Source: Adiantum capillus-veneris | Lineage: Eukaryota > Streptophyta > Polypodiopsida > Polypodiales > Pteridaceae | Length of the DNA: 64,000 nucleotides | Assembly: GCA_014529385.2 (NCBI GenBank) | Contig: CM043954.1 | Span: 94,445,247-94,509,246 of the forward strand | Direction of reading: 5' to 3' | In this document: positions 1 to 11,827 of the stretch, piece by piece | Layout of the letters: the number at the start of each line of letters is the position of its first letter | Position numbering within the stretch: position 1 is the stretch's first letter | The notes under the pieces: generated by a model | Seen by the model: the letters and a program-made list of their open reading frames with translations, nothing else | Database searches by the model: none | What the model was told of the DNA's origin: nothing | Translations under genes and position numbers: made by a program

Positions 1-84
1 GAACATACTCCAAATCATAAGCTTTTGAGAAAATTACCTTGCCGTGTGGATCGTGTATCACCAGACCTCCACCAACTTTCTTTA

Positions 85-1694
85 TTACCCTCCTATATAT
101 GCACCATCAAACCACATGGTAAAAGCTCCCATCAGGTCGGGCTCCTCTTTGGCTTCATCTCGTACCACTCTTGGATAAATTGGCAAATCCACGGCTTTGC
201 TGACCAAAATGTCCGCCAAATGGGATCGACTTGTATGGTAAATCTTGAACTCAAACTCGAATTCCTTCAACTCTATCACCCACTTCATGATCCGCTTCCC
301 TAGCTTCAAGTGTAGTAATATTTCCGGCAATAGATTGTTAGCCGTCAACACATAAAACTTACGCACAATGAGGTGCACTTTGAACTTTCTACAAGCAAAA
401 ACCAATGCCATTACCCACTGCTCCGCTTCAAGGTAAGCCACCTCTCCAGGACTTATCATCCTAATTTCAAAGTATATAGGCTTATAGCTCCTACCTACCT
501 TATGCAGTAGCACCGTCCCAATAGCCACGGTACCTACCGTCATTGACACATATAAATCATCCTCTTGGCTTGGAGGGCACACAGGTGGGAGTTGACACAA
601 AATTTCTTTCACCCTGTCAAAAGCTTCTTGAGCATCTTCATCCCATTCAAAGCCATGCATTTGCTGAGCTCTTTTTTGGAGAGGATACACATACTGCGAC
701 AACATCCAGAAAAAACGCGACAAGTACTTTAGCTTATGTACAAAGGAGGCCAAGCCTTTCACACTAGAGGGAGGCTCCATCAAGACTAGTGCCTTGACCT
801 TTTCCGGATCTGCCTCAATTCCATTTTGTGACACCACATGGCCTAGCAACTCCGCTCGAGGTTGTGCTAGCTTGCACTTCTTAGGGTTTAATTGACCTCC
901 TTCTTTGTCCAGTCTTTGAAAACATAGCTGCAAATTTGACAAATGATCCGCCCTTGAGCTATAACATCCAATGTCATCCATGAAAACTCCAATGAACCTA
1001 CCCAAGTAGGGACCAAACACCCTATTCATCGAGTCTTGGAAGGTGGCGTAGGCATTCACTAAACCAAACGGCATCCTGCACAATAGGCAAAGCATCCCCA
1101 TGGAGAGATAAATGTCGTCTTCAACTGGTCTTCAAGAGTAATCCCTATCTGAAAGTACCCTGAAAATCCATTCATAATAGAGTACCTCTCATGACCTGCC
1201 ACCTGATTTAAGATTTCATCTTGAAATGGCAGCGGGTAGTGGTTTCTCTTGGTCGCCGCATTCAATTGCTTGTAATCAACGCACACCCACCATTTTCCAT
1301 TCTTCTGAGGGGTGATAACCACTGAAGAAACCCACTCCGACTCCTTCATGGGGTATATGATACCTGCATCTAACAATTGGTTGATCTCCTGCCAAAGAGC
1401 CTCCTTCTGAATCTCCCCTAACCTCCTTAGCTTCCGCGCCTTTGGTTTGCACCCTTCTTTAAGAACTATCTTGTGCTCTATACCCTCTCGTAGATCCTCG
1501 TACTTCATCACAAATAAATTCGGAAAAGAGGCACACAACTCAACATATCCTTCTCTCTCTTTCTTGGTCAAATCTTCGCTTAGCATAGCAGTTACCTCCT
1601 CCACACCTATGCCACCAACCTGTGGTTGCGCCTCCCCTTTTGCATGGTAGCGTTCAACAGTGACCCCAAACAAGTCGGCATCTATCTTTAGCAT
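85..1694 (-). pseudogene. pol: reverse transcriptase and RNase H (frameshifted)
   Basis: Two overlapping frames (1694-1059 and 1101-85) make up one RT-RNase H. The first holds the RT amino end: a DAGIIYPMKES segment, WVSSVVITPQKNGKW, CVDYKQLNA and HYPLPF. The second resumes at RMPFGLVNAYATF, then FMDDI, LLGHVVSQNGI and the RNase H region (LYVSMTVGTVAIGTVL, EAEQWVMALVFACRKFKVHL). The frame break falls just before RMPFG at about 1080-1100. The first RNase H aspartate has decayed: the motif reads LYVSMT where D is expected, and TANN stands where TDH is normal. The frame stops at 85-87, but recognisable second RNase H coding continues in another frame to base 1. The product would synthesise the element's cDNA. 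This copy cannot. Confidence 0.85.
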
Positions 1695-2315
1695 ATCATC
1701 CTCGCTTTCCTCTTCCTTAGTATCTGTGTAGCCCTCATCATAGGCCGTCCTGTCTCGTATTCATAGCTTGTCGTATCACCTTTGTCTTTTTCTGCCACAG
1801 GGTGAAAACAACTCTCTTTGGACTTCAAATCAAGCACCACATGTCTCCCTCTCTCTTTGTTAGGCAAGGTGAACACCCTGCTTAGCCCCAATTGCAAGTA
1901 GCCATGGCCTACCGAAGATGATTGGATAAGCATCATCACTCGCTTTCATCACAAAGAAATTGATTATGCACTCAATGCCCATCACTTTCATTCTTACGTC
2001 TTGAGCCACGCCCAAACACCTCGCTTTGGTATGGTTAGCCATCCTCATGCGTACATTTGATTTAGCTACTGCTTTGACCCCTGTTTCCTTCATAGCAGCT
2101 TTCCTCATGACGCAAACCTGTGCTCCACCGTCTATATCGGCCTGAACCTGCATCCTCTTATCAATGACCGCATACACTAGAGGAAGGACATCCGCCGGGC
2201 TACCCACTCTTAATGCCATGTTTTGTATTGCATGCACATTCCCCTTAGCCTTTGGTAGCCTCGTGCTGACACTTGTAGACCACTGTCGTCGTAGCTTGGG
2301 ATTTAAAGCCAACAA
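1688..2315 (-). pseudogene. retropepsin-like protease region of the Tat-type element
   Basis: The frame 2315-1860 encodes an aspartic-protease-like segment. VQADIDGGAQVCVM sits at the active-site position and IIFGRPWLLAIGA at the conserved flap-distal ILGRPWL position. The canonical D-S/T-G is D-G-G here, so activity is doubtful. A second frame (1939-1688) overlaps its end and continues towards RT, which indicates a frame change near 1880-1930. Gag lies upstream and RT downstream, which supports the assignment. The segment between 2315 and 2635 (a KR-rich stretch, 2552-2370) is linker between gag and protease. Confidence 0.7.
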
Positions 2316-2634
2316 CTAACCAAAGGTAATATTAGCCTTTTGACTTTCAACATCGCTTACCAAGTCATATTAGGAGTAGCCGTGCCCTAGCTGAAAGTCT
2401 GCTTGCTTGATTTTGCGACGCCTCCTCTTCTTGCTAGTTTCTGGTTGCTCCTTGCCTTCGTACACTTTCTCTTTACCTTTATGGGCCTCGTCTCTCGCTC
2501 GATTTCTATCTCCCTTTCCATCCTTGCTCTTTGTTGGATAGAACTTCAACATCCTGCTTATCCACTCCGATGATATTCACCCTAGGGACTTCACCACCAT
2601 CCTGAGGAGCTGGCTGCACCTGATTCTCGACTAC

Positions 2635-3591
2635 CTACTCCCTCAGGCCATTGAGCTGTGCTTGGCCTCTACCTCTGCCAAACAATGGATAAATACCACC
2701 TCTTTCTCTTAGAGGATGAGGGCAATCTGGCACATAGTGCCCTTCTTCACCGCCAGGTAGTGGCCTTGCCCTGCCCCTTGCTCCTCTTGGTTGACCTCTA
2801 TCCATCACACTTAGCCGCAATTCCTGCATTTGCTCAGACAAATCTTGCATGGTTCGCACCCAATTTTGTGGCACAATGGCTACACATAAATTTGCATGGT
2901 TCTCATCATGAACAACATCCCTTGGACCCTAAGGTTGGACCACTGCTTCATAACCCGACGCACCCTGTTCAATCTTCTTTTTTATTTTCCTGCTTTTTGC
3001 CTTTGCGATGGCCACCGTATTATTATAGTTTTCTGGGCTCTTAAAATCCACTTTCTCCCTCACTTTAGGATGCAAGCATGCCATGAATTTATCGAGCTTG
3101 AAGTAGTCGCCATTGGCCAATTGCATGGCACCCGCTAACTCTACCCAGCACACTTCAAAACGATCCAGAAACAAACTGAACTCTTCACTTACATCCTGTT
3201 TGAATGCCTTCAGTTTGGCATCCATCTCCACTGGGGATGCCTCTTTGCGGAAATCATGTAGGAAACGCGCCCGTAGAGCCTGCCAAGCATGCCTCAGCTC
3301 ACCTTCTAAAGCTTCGTACCATACCTTTGCCTTCCCGCACATCACCAAAGGAAATGTCTGCATCTTGCTGTCCTCGTTCGACATGCGCAACGACAGCATA
3401 TACAGCTCAAATTTTGCAAACCACTCATTAGGATTTTCTTCACCTGTAAAAATTGGCCCATAGATTCGAGACGCCATGTCGACCAGCACCAAAAACTGCT
3501 TCTCTTCACTTAACTGGGAGCAATCAGTGTGCTCCTCCGTGGGGGCACCAGAAGATGGAGAGGGGGAATGGGGAACACACCCGAGACACAA
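2635..3591 (-). pseudogene. gag of the Tat-type element (capsid and decayed zinc knuckle)
   Basis: The frame 3591-2929 contains a retrotransposon gag domain: IYGPIFTGEENPNEWFAKFELYM, KAKVWYEALEG, WQALRARFLHDF and a KLKAFKQ..SLFLDRFE segment fit the Retrotrans_gag pattern of W-F-x5-Y-L and W-x8-F. A second frame (2874-2635) holds GHYVPDCPHP, which matches the second half of a CCHC zinc knuckle; the first two cysteines are missing. Methionines at 3591 and at the MASRIYGP position (about 3477) are both possible starts, and the latter begins the conserved part. The protein would form the virus-like particle in the cytoplasm. Confidence 0.8.
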
Positions 3592-4117
3592 ACAACTGTC
3601 CCTATATAGCTCGGGTATTCACAGCACCCCTGTTCTCTCAAAAACATCTTCAAAATAAGAAACTCACACTAGCTGGGCCTCACCTGCACTTCACCCAACG
3701 CACACACGCTTTGCATGATCATCAAACAGAGATCACAGAGATCTTGCCTGCTTCGAGCTCTTCCACAACTCGACACCTCTCTCTCTTTCTCTCTCTCACA
3801 CACAGGGGTCCCAGGGGGCGCACAAGCTCACACACACTGATAGCCGACTTTCGGAAATCAAAGAAAAAAAAAGAAAAAAACTCATTACACCCCCCCCCCC
3901 CCCCCACTCTCAGTACCCCCCCACCGTAACTTATTTTTTTCCCGTCCCATCCTACGGGCATCGGATAAAACCCTCGCACTCTCTCCCCCCCATTTTCCCT
4001 ACATACCCCCTTTCCTAATATCTCTCTCCCCCCGATTTACCCTCCCCGGCCAGGCAGAAACTCAGAGAAGGAACCCCCAACCCCTCTCTCGTGCTCCCTC
4101 GGTGTGAGCCGCGTGAG

Positions 4118-4150
<33 letters not shown>

Positions 4151-4377
4151 ACTCTTACACTCACCCTATCCCCTCTCCCATTACCCTCTACCCTCATTCC
4201 CCCCCCCCTCTCTTTGCCCGCCAATATTCCCTTCCCCGACCCCTCCTCCCTCTTATCCCCTCACCGCTCGCCTCACCCTCCCTCGCTCATTCACACCCCC
4301 CCTCGGCCTCATTCCCCCCTCCCCCTCACCCGCCTCCCCTCCCTCCCACACCCCCCCCCCCCCCCCCCCCCCCCCTT

Positions 4378-4428
<51 letters not shown>

Positions 4429-4625
4429 TTGACTTTTTTCCCCTTCGTCCTCAAGCCCCATGCAAGACAACACCCCCCCCCCCCCCCCCCCCCCCCCCCC
4501 TCTCCCTCTCACCCACACATCTCCCATACCCCGCCATTCCCCCTCTCCCCTCACACACTCTCTCTATCTCTTATCCCCTCACCCCATCCCCTCCCCCTCT
4601 CCCTCATTCTCCCTCTCACGGCCAC

Positions 4626-4657
<32 letters not shown>

Positions 4658-4685
4658 TTCATCCGGTTACCGACAAGCCACACAA

Positions 4686-4749
<64 letters not shown>

Positions 4750-5280
4750 GGGCAGCGCTGCAGTCCCACACTCCCACACACACTCCCTCTCACTCACACA
4801 CACACCCCACAACAACCCCCCCCTCTCCTCTCTCTCCCCATGCGCTGTGCGTCGCGCGCTGCATTCGATACACACACACACACACGCCATGCGGACAACA
4901 GCAAATATGCCAACACAACACACACACACACACACACACACACTCACCCACCCACACACACTCACACCCCCTATCCTACCCCCCCCCCCCCCCTTTCCGC
5001 CTTGCGCAGAAGAGTAAGTCGCCGGCCATCCGCAGAAGGAAAAAAAATAAAAAATAAAAAATTATATATATATATAGCCCCCTTTCCAACTATACAAACC
5101 ACACACACACCCGCCTCATGCACAACATCAACAAACAAAAAAGAAGAAGGATCCAAAGCACGCGCCGCCAACAACAAAAAACAGAAATACGCCGAAGGCA
5201 TGCCCCGGCCGACTCCGAAAAGAAGTACGCTTGACGCCGACGCACTGACAGCACGCCATTCGCCGGCAACACGCAACCAC
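3592..5280. repeat. poly-C, CT and CA low-complexity tract
   Basis: Long C runs occur at 3892-3906, 4120-4147, 4351-4373, 4381-4428, 4472-4500 and 4980-4993. Dense (CT)n follows at 4632-4658 and 4688-4747, then (CA)n at 4870-4945. Long apparent reading frames on both strands here code only for Pro/Ser/Leu or Gly/Arg/Glu runs and carry no domain. The tract sits directly upstream of the minus-strand gag, so it may belong to the element's 5' untranslated region. C runs of this length are unusual in plant DNA and could partly be assembly artefacts. Confidence 0.85.
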
Positions 5281-5905
5281 GACGCCATCCCAGTAATTTT
5301 TAGGTTATTTTACCATTATCTTCAGTTTTTCACCCGAGCCATTGTAAATTTCCATTTTGTAAATATCCTCTCTCTAAGTGATGGTGACAAAGGCCCACCT
5401 AGAGATTCCCATCTTTTAATAAACTTCCCCAAAACAAAGCAAGAGTCAACCACACCGGGCCCACCACTTGCTTTGTCTCCCTGATTAAGATTACCCTAAC
5501 CACACTGGGATTACTATAATCCAAGCAGCCCACACCTATAAATTGGCACTGAGAGGTCACTATCGGGGGGGGCAACTTATGTGGAACCAAGCATTGGGTA
5601 GAGTGTAGTAGGAGGGATCGACACCATCACCATCACGGGGAGGGGGTCTTGTGTGTTGGGTTTGCCTTGGAAATTGCACCATGCGAAGGGAACCACATCC
5701 ACCTCTCGACTCCAATGGTCGATGCACACATGTATGCACGCTCTTGCAATGAGTATTCACCGTCATTGAGTCACCCTAGAGAATGGACCAAGTAGGTTGC
5801 ACCATCTCCTCTCCCTACCTCTCTACCATCACGGCATGCCATCTTGTAAATATTGCAGAAATAACTCACCCTCACACCCCCGAGGTTGTTTTCATCAATT
5901 GCAAG

Positions 5906-5936
<31 letters not shown>

Positions 5937-7322
5937 CCCTTTTCTCTCTTTCGGTGTGTAGGCTTACGGTGTTCATATCACCGTGGGCTTTGCGTCCTAG
6001 CCGCTCAAAGCTAAGTGGTGCCCCCTATTTGATTTACCGTGGTAGGCTCCAGGCGAGCCATTCGGCCCCCGGCGTTTTAGAGGCCGTCGGGGTTCGGGGT
6101 CCACTTTGCGTCCATCAACACCTTGGAGACGAGCAAAGAAGAAAGGGGGGAAGGGGAGAGAGACAATGCCAAAATCGACAATCACAGCTTCTCCTTCAAA
6201 CCAGAAACCATGTACAAACTCCATGAACATGCTTAAAGCTACTCCATGGTCATCGCCGCTTCATACATAGGGGCACACACCTCCCTCGACAAACTGAATT
6301 GATCGGCACATGCCTTCACAAGAAAATTCACCTCTCGCCTCACTTCGGTCGTAGCTCCACGTTTTGGTAGCCCTCGCTAGCTTCTTCACTTGCAAAGCTC
6401 ATGCCCTTCCAATCCGCTTCACAAATAGTGCGTGCCGGCCTCAATCACCAATTGCTGGCACCTCCTCCTCCTTCCAATCCTTTTTTTTGCCCTTTTCTTC
6501 CCGAAAGCCAAAAAACTCCAACCCAAAACCCGTCGAAAAAACTCCGCCCTCTTTTTCTCTTTTTTTTCCTTTGTTTCTTTTCAAGGCAAAATAAAAACCT
6601 CCTTTTTTTGGCAGCTTTCTTTTTCTTTAGTCTTTACTCACTCCTTTTTTTTTTTCCTTTTAGCCTTGAGGTTAATTTTTCACTTTTGACCTTCCAGCCA
6701 AGGACCTCAATTTTCAAACCTCGCTTTTGCATGCTGACAATGAGCGAAACCACACACATTTTGGCCCTGCCATACTGAATTTTTTCCTTGTCAAAGCCCT
6801 ATCCTAAGAACCTTGCCACCTTTTAGTCGTCTCAGATCTTCGAACGGAGATTCATAATGCTAGAAAAAACCCGATCTGCCTTTGTCTCGATCATCCGTGA
6901 GCTTGGCACTTGGACGTATCCCAACGTCCGCAACTTCGATCAACAAGCCGTAAACTTCGGTTGACTTTCCATATTGCATGCCACTTTCTAGAACTCTAGC
7001 GAGCTCAAAAAACTCTTGTCGGTGCGCCTACGGATGAGCACATACCCGACCCTCGGCAAATATTCAACAGGCCATAACTTGCTTGTCTAGCTCCGAATGG
7101 CAATCCGAAAAGATCATCATGCTCCACAGCTCAAGCTTTACATGTGTATCCATCGATCCCATTTTTCACCACCGATTTGTACCTGTCGTGCCCGGCAGGG
7201 ATGTGCAAAGCATTCCATCTTCGGACAATCATAACTTTCACACCCGGACTCCGTTTGGCGAGTTGTCTGGACGAGCTTCTAGAGCATCTTGAATACCACA
7301 TTTCGAGACACATTTCCTACAT
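5281..7322. other. gene-free, probable retroelement LTR/UTR sequence
   Basis: No conserved protein was found on either strand. There is a (CT)n run at 5911-5936, a T-rich stretch at 6480-6680 and unique-looking sequence from 6780 to 7322. The text resembles LTR or leader sequence of the minus-strand Ty3 element to the left, but I found neither a primer-binding site nor a paired LTR. The large transposon begins at 7323 inside or at the edge of this sequence. The sequence after its right end (29904 onward, GCATTCTGAACACC) may be the displaced continuation. Confidence 0.4.
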
Positions 7323-7353
7323 AACACCATTTTAGATAATTTGGGAAAATCCC
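7323..7353 (+). repeat. left terminal inverted repeat of the large transposon
   Basis: This matches the reverse complement of 29872-29902 over 31 bp with three mismatches clustered at bases 16-19. Immediately inside, 7341-7364 holds a 9-bp inverted repeat (TTTGGGAAA / TTTCCCAAA) that could form a hairpin. Confidence 0.7.
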
Positions 7354-7844
7354 GTTTCCCAAATTCTAAATGTGTATGCTAGGATTGTGTTATTTAATGA
7401 TTTTTAAGCTCTAGTTGCCTTTAATTTAGATAAATTATCATGATTGTATGATTCTATTTTAATTTCTCTACTATAAAATTTAAGAATAAACCTCCAATAT
7501 AGTTTTTGGAAAGAGGATTTGTATGACATCAGTGCTTTTCAAAATTCAACCAATGCTTCTAGAAGTAGCTTCTCAAAAAATGAGGTGTCAAAAAAACCAA
7601 TATATTGATATGATTTTAAAGCAGAATATAGATTGATTACAACAATTAAAAAAGATAATATGTAAAGGCAAATACTATTAAACACTCTTGTCATAATTTG
7701 GTGACCTTAATCCATGTATAACAAAATACTTGGTCATGGTTTTGTAGCATGCTATCAAGTTTTAAATACACGATACTTTAAACAACATTCAACTAATATT
7801 TCACACTTAAAAAGTCAAAACAATACTATATAGTATCCTATGGC

Positions 7845-8470
7845 TATAAGACCATGAGATGTCATCTATTGCACCTATGGCCTTAAGGCCATATGGTGCT
7901 GTTTGTAGACATGTCTATGACTTTAATATGTCTCTTTATGACCTCAAGGCCATAGGGTTAGGATTGTTAGCTGGTCCCAACGTATAAAGAGATCCAGTCC
8001 TTCAAAGCCATATGGGACTTTATTTATGTGCCACCCTATGTCCCTAAGGCTGTAGGTTGTCTTAGGGCCACAAGATGTTGTTTATGCCAATAAGAAACCC
8101 TTCTATGCTCTATGTTGGCACTCTATGTCCCAAGGCGCACAAGGTGTGCCTCGTATGCTAGTTAGAAACCTTTTATTCTATATGTTGTCACCATATGGCC
8201 TTAGACCATAGGGTGCCCTCTGTGCTAGTAAGAACTCCTCTATACTCTGGGTTTGCACCCTATGGACCTAGGGCCACAAGGTACCCTCTATGCTAGTAAG
8301 AAATCCTCTACGCTCAATATTGAGACCATGTGGCCCCAAAGCCATAGGATATCCTCTATGGTAGTGAGAAAAACCCTCTTTGATCTATGTTCACAAACAA
8401 TTAAAAAATCTAAACAATACTATAGAGTATCCTATGGCCCTAAGACCATAAGATGTCATCTATTGCACCT
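7845..8470. repeat. palindromic satellite array 1
   Basis: Units are built on CTATGGCC..GGCCATAG-type imperfect palindromes, alternating with CTCTATGCTAGTAAGAAA and GCACCCTATGG. About 60 bp near the start (7821 onward, ACAATACTATATAGTATCC) recurs at 8404, so the array is bracketed by a direct repeat. No gene is present. Confidence 0.85.
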
Positions 8471-9179
8471 ATAATTCCATTTGGTATTTTATTTAACTAT
8501 ACAAAGTTAGATGAAGCTCTTACTTAGATAAACTATCATAATTCTAACTTTCAAATTATTTCTTAACATAAAACTACAATATAAAAACTCCTAATATAAG
8601 TTTGTGCCAAAGAATCAATGTTAAGATGAAGATTTTCTACATCAAGTACATGCTTTAAAACTTCACTCAAAGGTTTTAGAGATGGTGTCTCAAAAAAAGG
8701 AGGTGTTTAAAAACACCATTTGATGTGAATAATACGAATTGTATACATTGATTATGTCAAAATAGTATAAAGTATAAACATAAAGATTACCACCAACTTG
8801 ACAGTTTCATAAAAATGATGGTCTTTATCGCATGTACAATAAAGTACTAACTAGAAAGAGTATGATATCTCCAAGATTGAGGGTGTTCAAAAAACACCGT
8901 TTTGTAACACTACCAAATGTCAAGAACATTCTGATTGTTTGGATCACTTAATAAAGACAATTAATAAGAAGAAAAAGTTAACAATACCATAGAAGCATCA
9001 AACAATTAAACCAAAGAACTTGAATGAGAGAAGTCTCCTGACAATAGGATGCACTTCATTAAAAAAACAGTTTAAAGATGTTTCAAGATATCCCACAACA
9101 TTCCATTAAGTTTAAATTTTGAAAAGTACACATTGCCAAATACTTGGTAGATGGTATTTAGAATACTTAACTAGTACAC
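8471..9179. other. AT-rich spacer with subterminal inverted motifs
   Basis: No reading frame is supported. Two copies of an inverted motif related to the element terminus occur: GGTGTTTAAAAACACC at 8702-8717, followed by ATTTG, and GGTGTTCAAAAAACACC at 8882-8898, followed by GTTTTG. They resemble the four GGTGTTTCTCAACACC motifs near the right end. Confidence 0.6.
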
Positions 9180-9961
9180 TTAAAATGGCCTCCTTCTCTT
9201 GAGATTTTGAGTTCTTTGAGACATATAACATTGCATTACATAGTGAGTCTCAGGATCAGGATGGAACATTACAAAATTTCTTATGGTATATACTCTCTTG
9301 TCTTTAGCATACAACCATCCACATAACCATGGAACAATTTCATCTTTTAAAAAACTTTGAAGCAATTGAGTAGGTTGGTTCCAAAACTTTGGAAAAATCA
9401 TATAAGTTCCTTGCATATTCCACATCACTCGATATGGACTATCATCAAATATTATAGTGTTGCCCCCATCTAAATAATCAAATAGCTTCCATATGGTCGA
9501 AAGATTTTTGTGATAGGCTCTTTTGTAACCGATCATGAAAGTTGAATTTTGGCAGCACCGGTTATCCATAATCATCTTGAATTTGTGACTTTGTGTAGGA
9601 AAACAGGTCTTGATTATGTGTTGAGCTTTTTGTAAACGATGACAGCTCCAAATCCAAACCTCAAAGAACTCAAAGCAAAATCTTAAGAAATACTCTGCAT
9701 CTGGACGCACCGCATACACCTCATTGTTATCTTCTACAATGCACATGTACTTGGTCCAAGTTGGCCTTGATTGAAGTTCAAATGTTGCAAGAAGCACACC
9801 CTCTAAATCCAAGATAAGCGTTCTTTTGTCCTGTTTGAAAGATGTTGGTAGATAATGAAACCATTGCTCTTGGTTTGAATGTGATATTTGATGTAATATG
9901 AAAGGGAGCTCCTCTATTTTGTGATAATCTAATAGCAAAACATTTTTTCTTAGAAGCTCTG
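9180..9961 (-). CDS. FCP1/SCP-like HAD phosphatase-fold protein, terminal exon
   Basis: The family removes phosphate from the RNA polymerase II C-terminal domain. Visible motifs are TLILDLEGVLLATF (motif I, normally DxDxT), VRPDAEYFLRF..FFEVWIWSCH (the RPG..FL...EVVVWT region) and NTIIFDDSPYRVMWN (the DD/DN motif III). The first aspartate is kept but the second is glutamate, so catalysis may be weak or absent. The minus-strand sequence upstream is CATTTCAG followed by AGCTTCTAAG, a good 3' splice site, so 9961 is the likely start of a last exon rather than a true start codon. The frame stops at 9180. It lies head-to-tail behind a second FCP1-like unit (11811-10505) and may be a neighbouring gene or a tandem duplicate. 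It could be a captured host gene. Confidence 0.65.
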
Positions 9962-10504
9962 AAATGATTAAAAAAGAAAAGTTAATATAGAGATCTTAAG
10001 TGTGTTGAAGACCTTAGGGACATAGGGTGCTAATTTGTGGTTACACTTAGTAAGTCCTATGCAAGAACACATGCCAAACTATGACCCTATGGCCTTAGAT
10101 TCATAGGGTGTTAAGACCATAAAGTGAAATTCCCCCAAGGTTATAGAGCAAGATTTGACCTTATGAGCATGTATATTGTCCTTGATGGCACAATGAACTC
10201 AAATTTCAAAGCAAACAACATAAAAGCTTTTTAAAAAACGAGCATTTGGCACATGAAACTCAGAAGTTACTTATAGTATTGAAAGACAATTTAAAAAACT
10301 ATTCATCATTTACATCTTCATATATCTTGAAACCCTAAGCACTCTAACAAAGTCTCTGAGTACATAAAGATCTTTGTAAATGACAAAATGTTACAAAACA
10401 TTGCTCCATCATTTCTTGATATAGGGCTATTTGAGATCATACTGAATTTTTAGATGCTTTATATAATTCCTGACTTCATGTACTTTGATCACAAGCTCCT
10501 TGTA
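9962..10504. other. spacer or intron between the FCP1-like units
   Basis: AT-rich, with a short palindromic-array remnant at 10010-10140 (AGGGACATAGGGTGC, GGCCTTAGATTCATAGGG). No coding frame was seen. It could be an intron of the downstream unit, since a 3' splice site closes it at 9962. Confidence 0.5.
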
Positions 10505-11811
10505 TCACAATTTTTGGGCAAGCATGATTGCTTCTGTACCTTTCAAGGCTGATAATGATTTGATATTCTTTAAGACCCTTACTTTTTCTCGATCATGTGC
10601 TGAAAGTTTCTTGTCTTGACTTTGAGTGGACATTCCACTAGTGCTAGATGTTGTAACTTTCTCATCATGAAGAGGACGAGAAACTTCTAGTAGCCTTCCC
10701 GTGGAGTAGGTTTTTCCTAGAAAAATTAGATTTCTCTCCTCCCACTCTGCAACAACCTTGTGTATACGGTTATAAAGCTCATGACCTTGAGCAATGAGTG
10801 CTTGTCCATATAAATGAGACCCTGTAACTGTGCGAATGTCATTAACATGATTGAGAGCTTTGATATATGGTAGCAGCTCCCCAAGGAGGATATTATCCTC
10901 CTCATCATCAACATTAAATGATAGTGGAAAAATACAATTCACTGCAGGATTCACACATCCCTTTAATGGTTCATCATCTACAAGAAGCAATCTTCTTGCA
11001 TCAAGCCCAAATTTTGATGATGCAATAGCCAACGGTTTGAAAAGTGCTTCTACTCCTAGATTATCTAATCGAGTGATCCTTGATTCTACGCATGGTTAAC
11101 ATTGGCTTTGCCCCCAGATCATAAAGAATGGAAATTTTTCTTTCGCTTCTTTTTCTAAAATCTTGATGATGTCCATAACATGCATGTCATTAGCAGCTGA
11201 CCATATCCCTACATTGAAATTGCTAAATAGAGCCTTTAAAAACTCAATGCATCCTGGACGAAGAACAATATGCTCATGTCCAAACTTTAAGCTCTTCATT
11301 TTCTTGGACTTTTGCCAGCATCTCCTCAGGAACAATCCACACAAGCTCACTATTATAGTCAGCATTGGTTTGTTGGTGGATGAAAGGTCTGACTCACCAT
11401 GAACTTCGATTTCCAAATCCTGGGGTGCTAAAATATTTGTGTTGGATTCTCCTTCTGGCGTTGCACATGTTCTAGAACTTCCATTGCCTTCTACTTCCAT
11501 TGTGATGTCATGCAATCCAATTCCCAACTCTTGGGCTACTAGAATATTTTCATCGGATTCTTCTTCTTCCCTTGCACATGTTCTGGAACTTTCACTGTCT
11601 TCTTCCATTGGATTACTCTTTAAATTTATCTCCAGTCGTTGTAGCAGTTGACCTTCAAGGACTTGTAGATTCTTGTCATCTTCATCAGAAACTCTTTCGT
11701 TGACATGGAGATTCATAGAATCTTTCTCAGTAGGGTCAATGGCATTAGCATCCTCTATACCAACAATCTCGAGTAAAACTTTGTCAGCCGCAATATCTTG
11801 TTGAAGGACTG
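10505..11811 (-). pseudogene. FCP1-like pseudophosphatase with in-frame TAA
   Basis: Two frames in the same register are split by one TAA at 11096-11098. Upstream of it are a Glu/Ser-rich amino region with a duplicated module of about 38 residues (SSRTCA..E.ES..NIL), a degenerate motif I (TIIVSLCGLFLRR, both catalytic aspartates gone), LRPGCIEFLKALFSNFNVGIWSA and MIWGQSQC. Downstream, ITRLDNLGVEALFKPL, LLLVDDEPLKGCVNP and LGELLPYIKAL match the carboxy half of plant FCP1-domain proteins. The order and spacing fit one protein, so the TAA is a recent mutation or is read through. The loss of motif I means no phosphatase activity. A 3' splice site (AACTTGCAG) ends just before 11811, so upstream exons exist but were not identified. 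Confidence 0.7.
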
Positions 11812-11827
11812 CAAGTTTAAAGAACAC

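Larger units (their letters stand above)
1..3591 (-). mobile_element. Tat-type Ty3 LTR retrotransposon relic (internal region, truncated by window)
   Basis: Read on the minus strand, the order is gag (3591 to about 2635), protease (about 2315-1860), RT (about 1694-760), RNase H (to about 190), then the start of a second RNase H at 1-130. That order is the Ty3 order. The polymerase active site is FMDDI rather than the FVDDI/YVDDI seen in chromoviruses, and a second RNase H begins with WFDGAY and continues GLVIHDPHGK past a frame change at about 88-95. A second RNase H downstream of the first is a known mark of the Tat lineage. Integrase and the 3' LTR would lie left of the window. Several frame changes and stops make this a dead copy. 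No LTR boundary was identified on the right. Confidence 0.8.

Noticed and set aside
4104-5484. Long plus-strand frames of 317 and 351 codons
   Set aside because: They translate only to Pro/Ser/Leu/His runs from poly-C, CT and CA repeats, with no domain and overlapping frames equally open.
9180-11811. Functional host CTD phosphatase
   Set aside because: Motif I lacks one or both aspartates, one unit has a stop, and both sit inside transposon boundaries.
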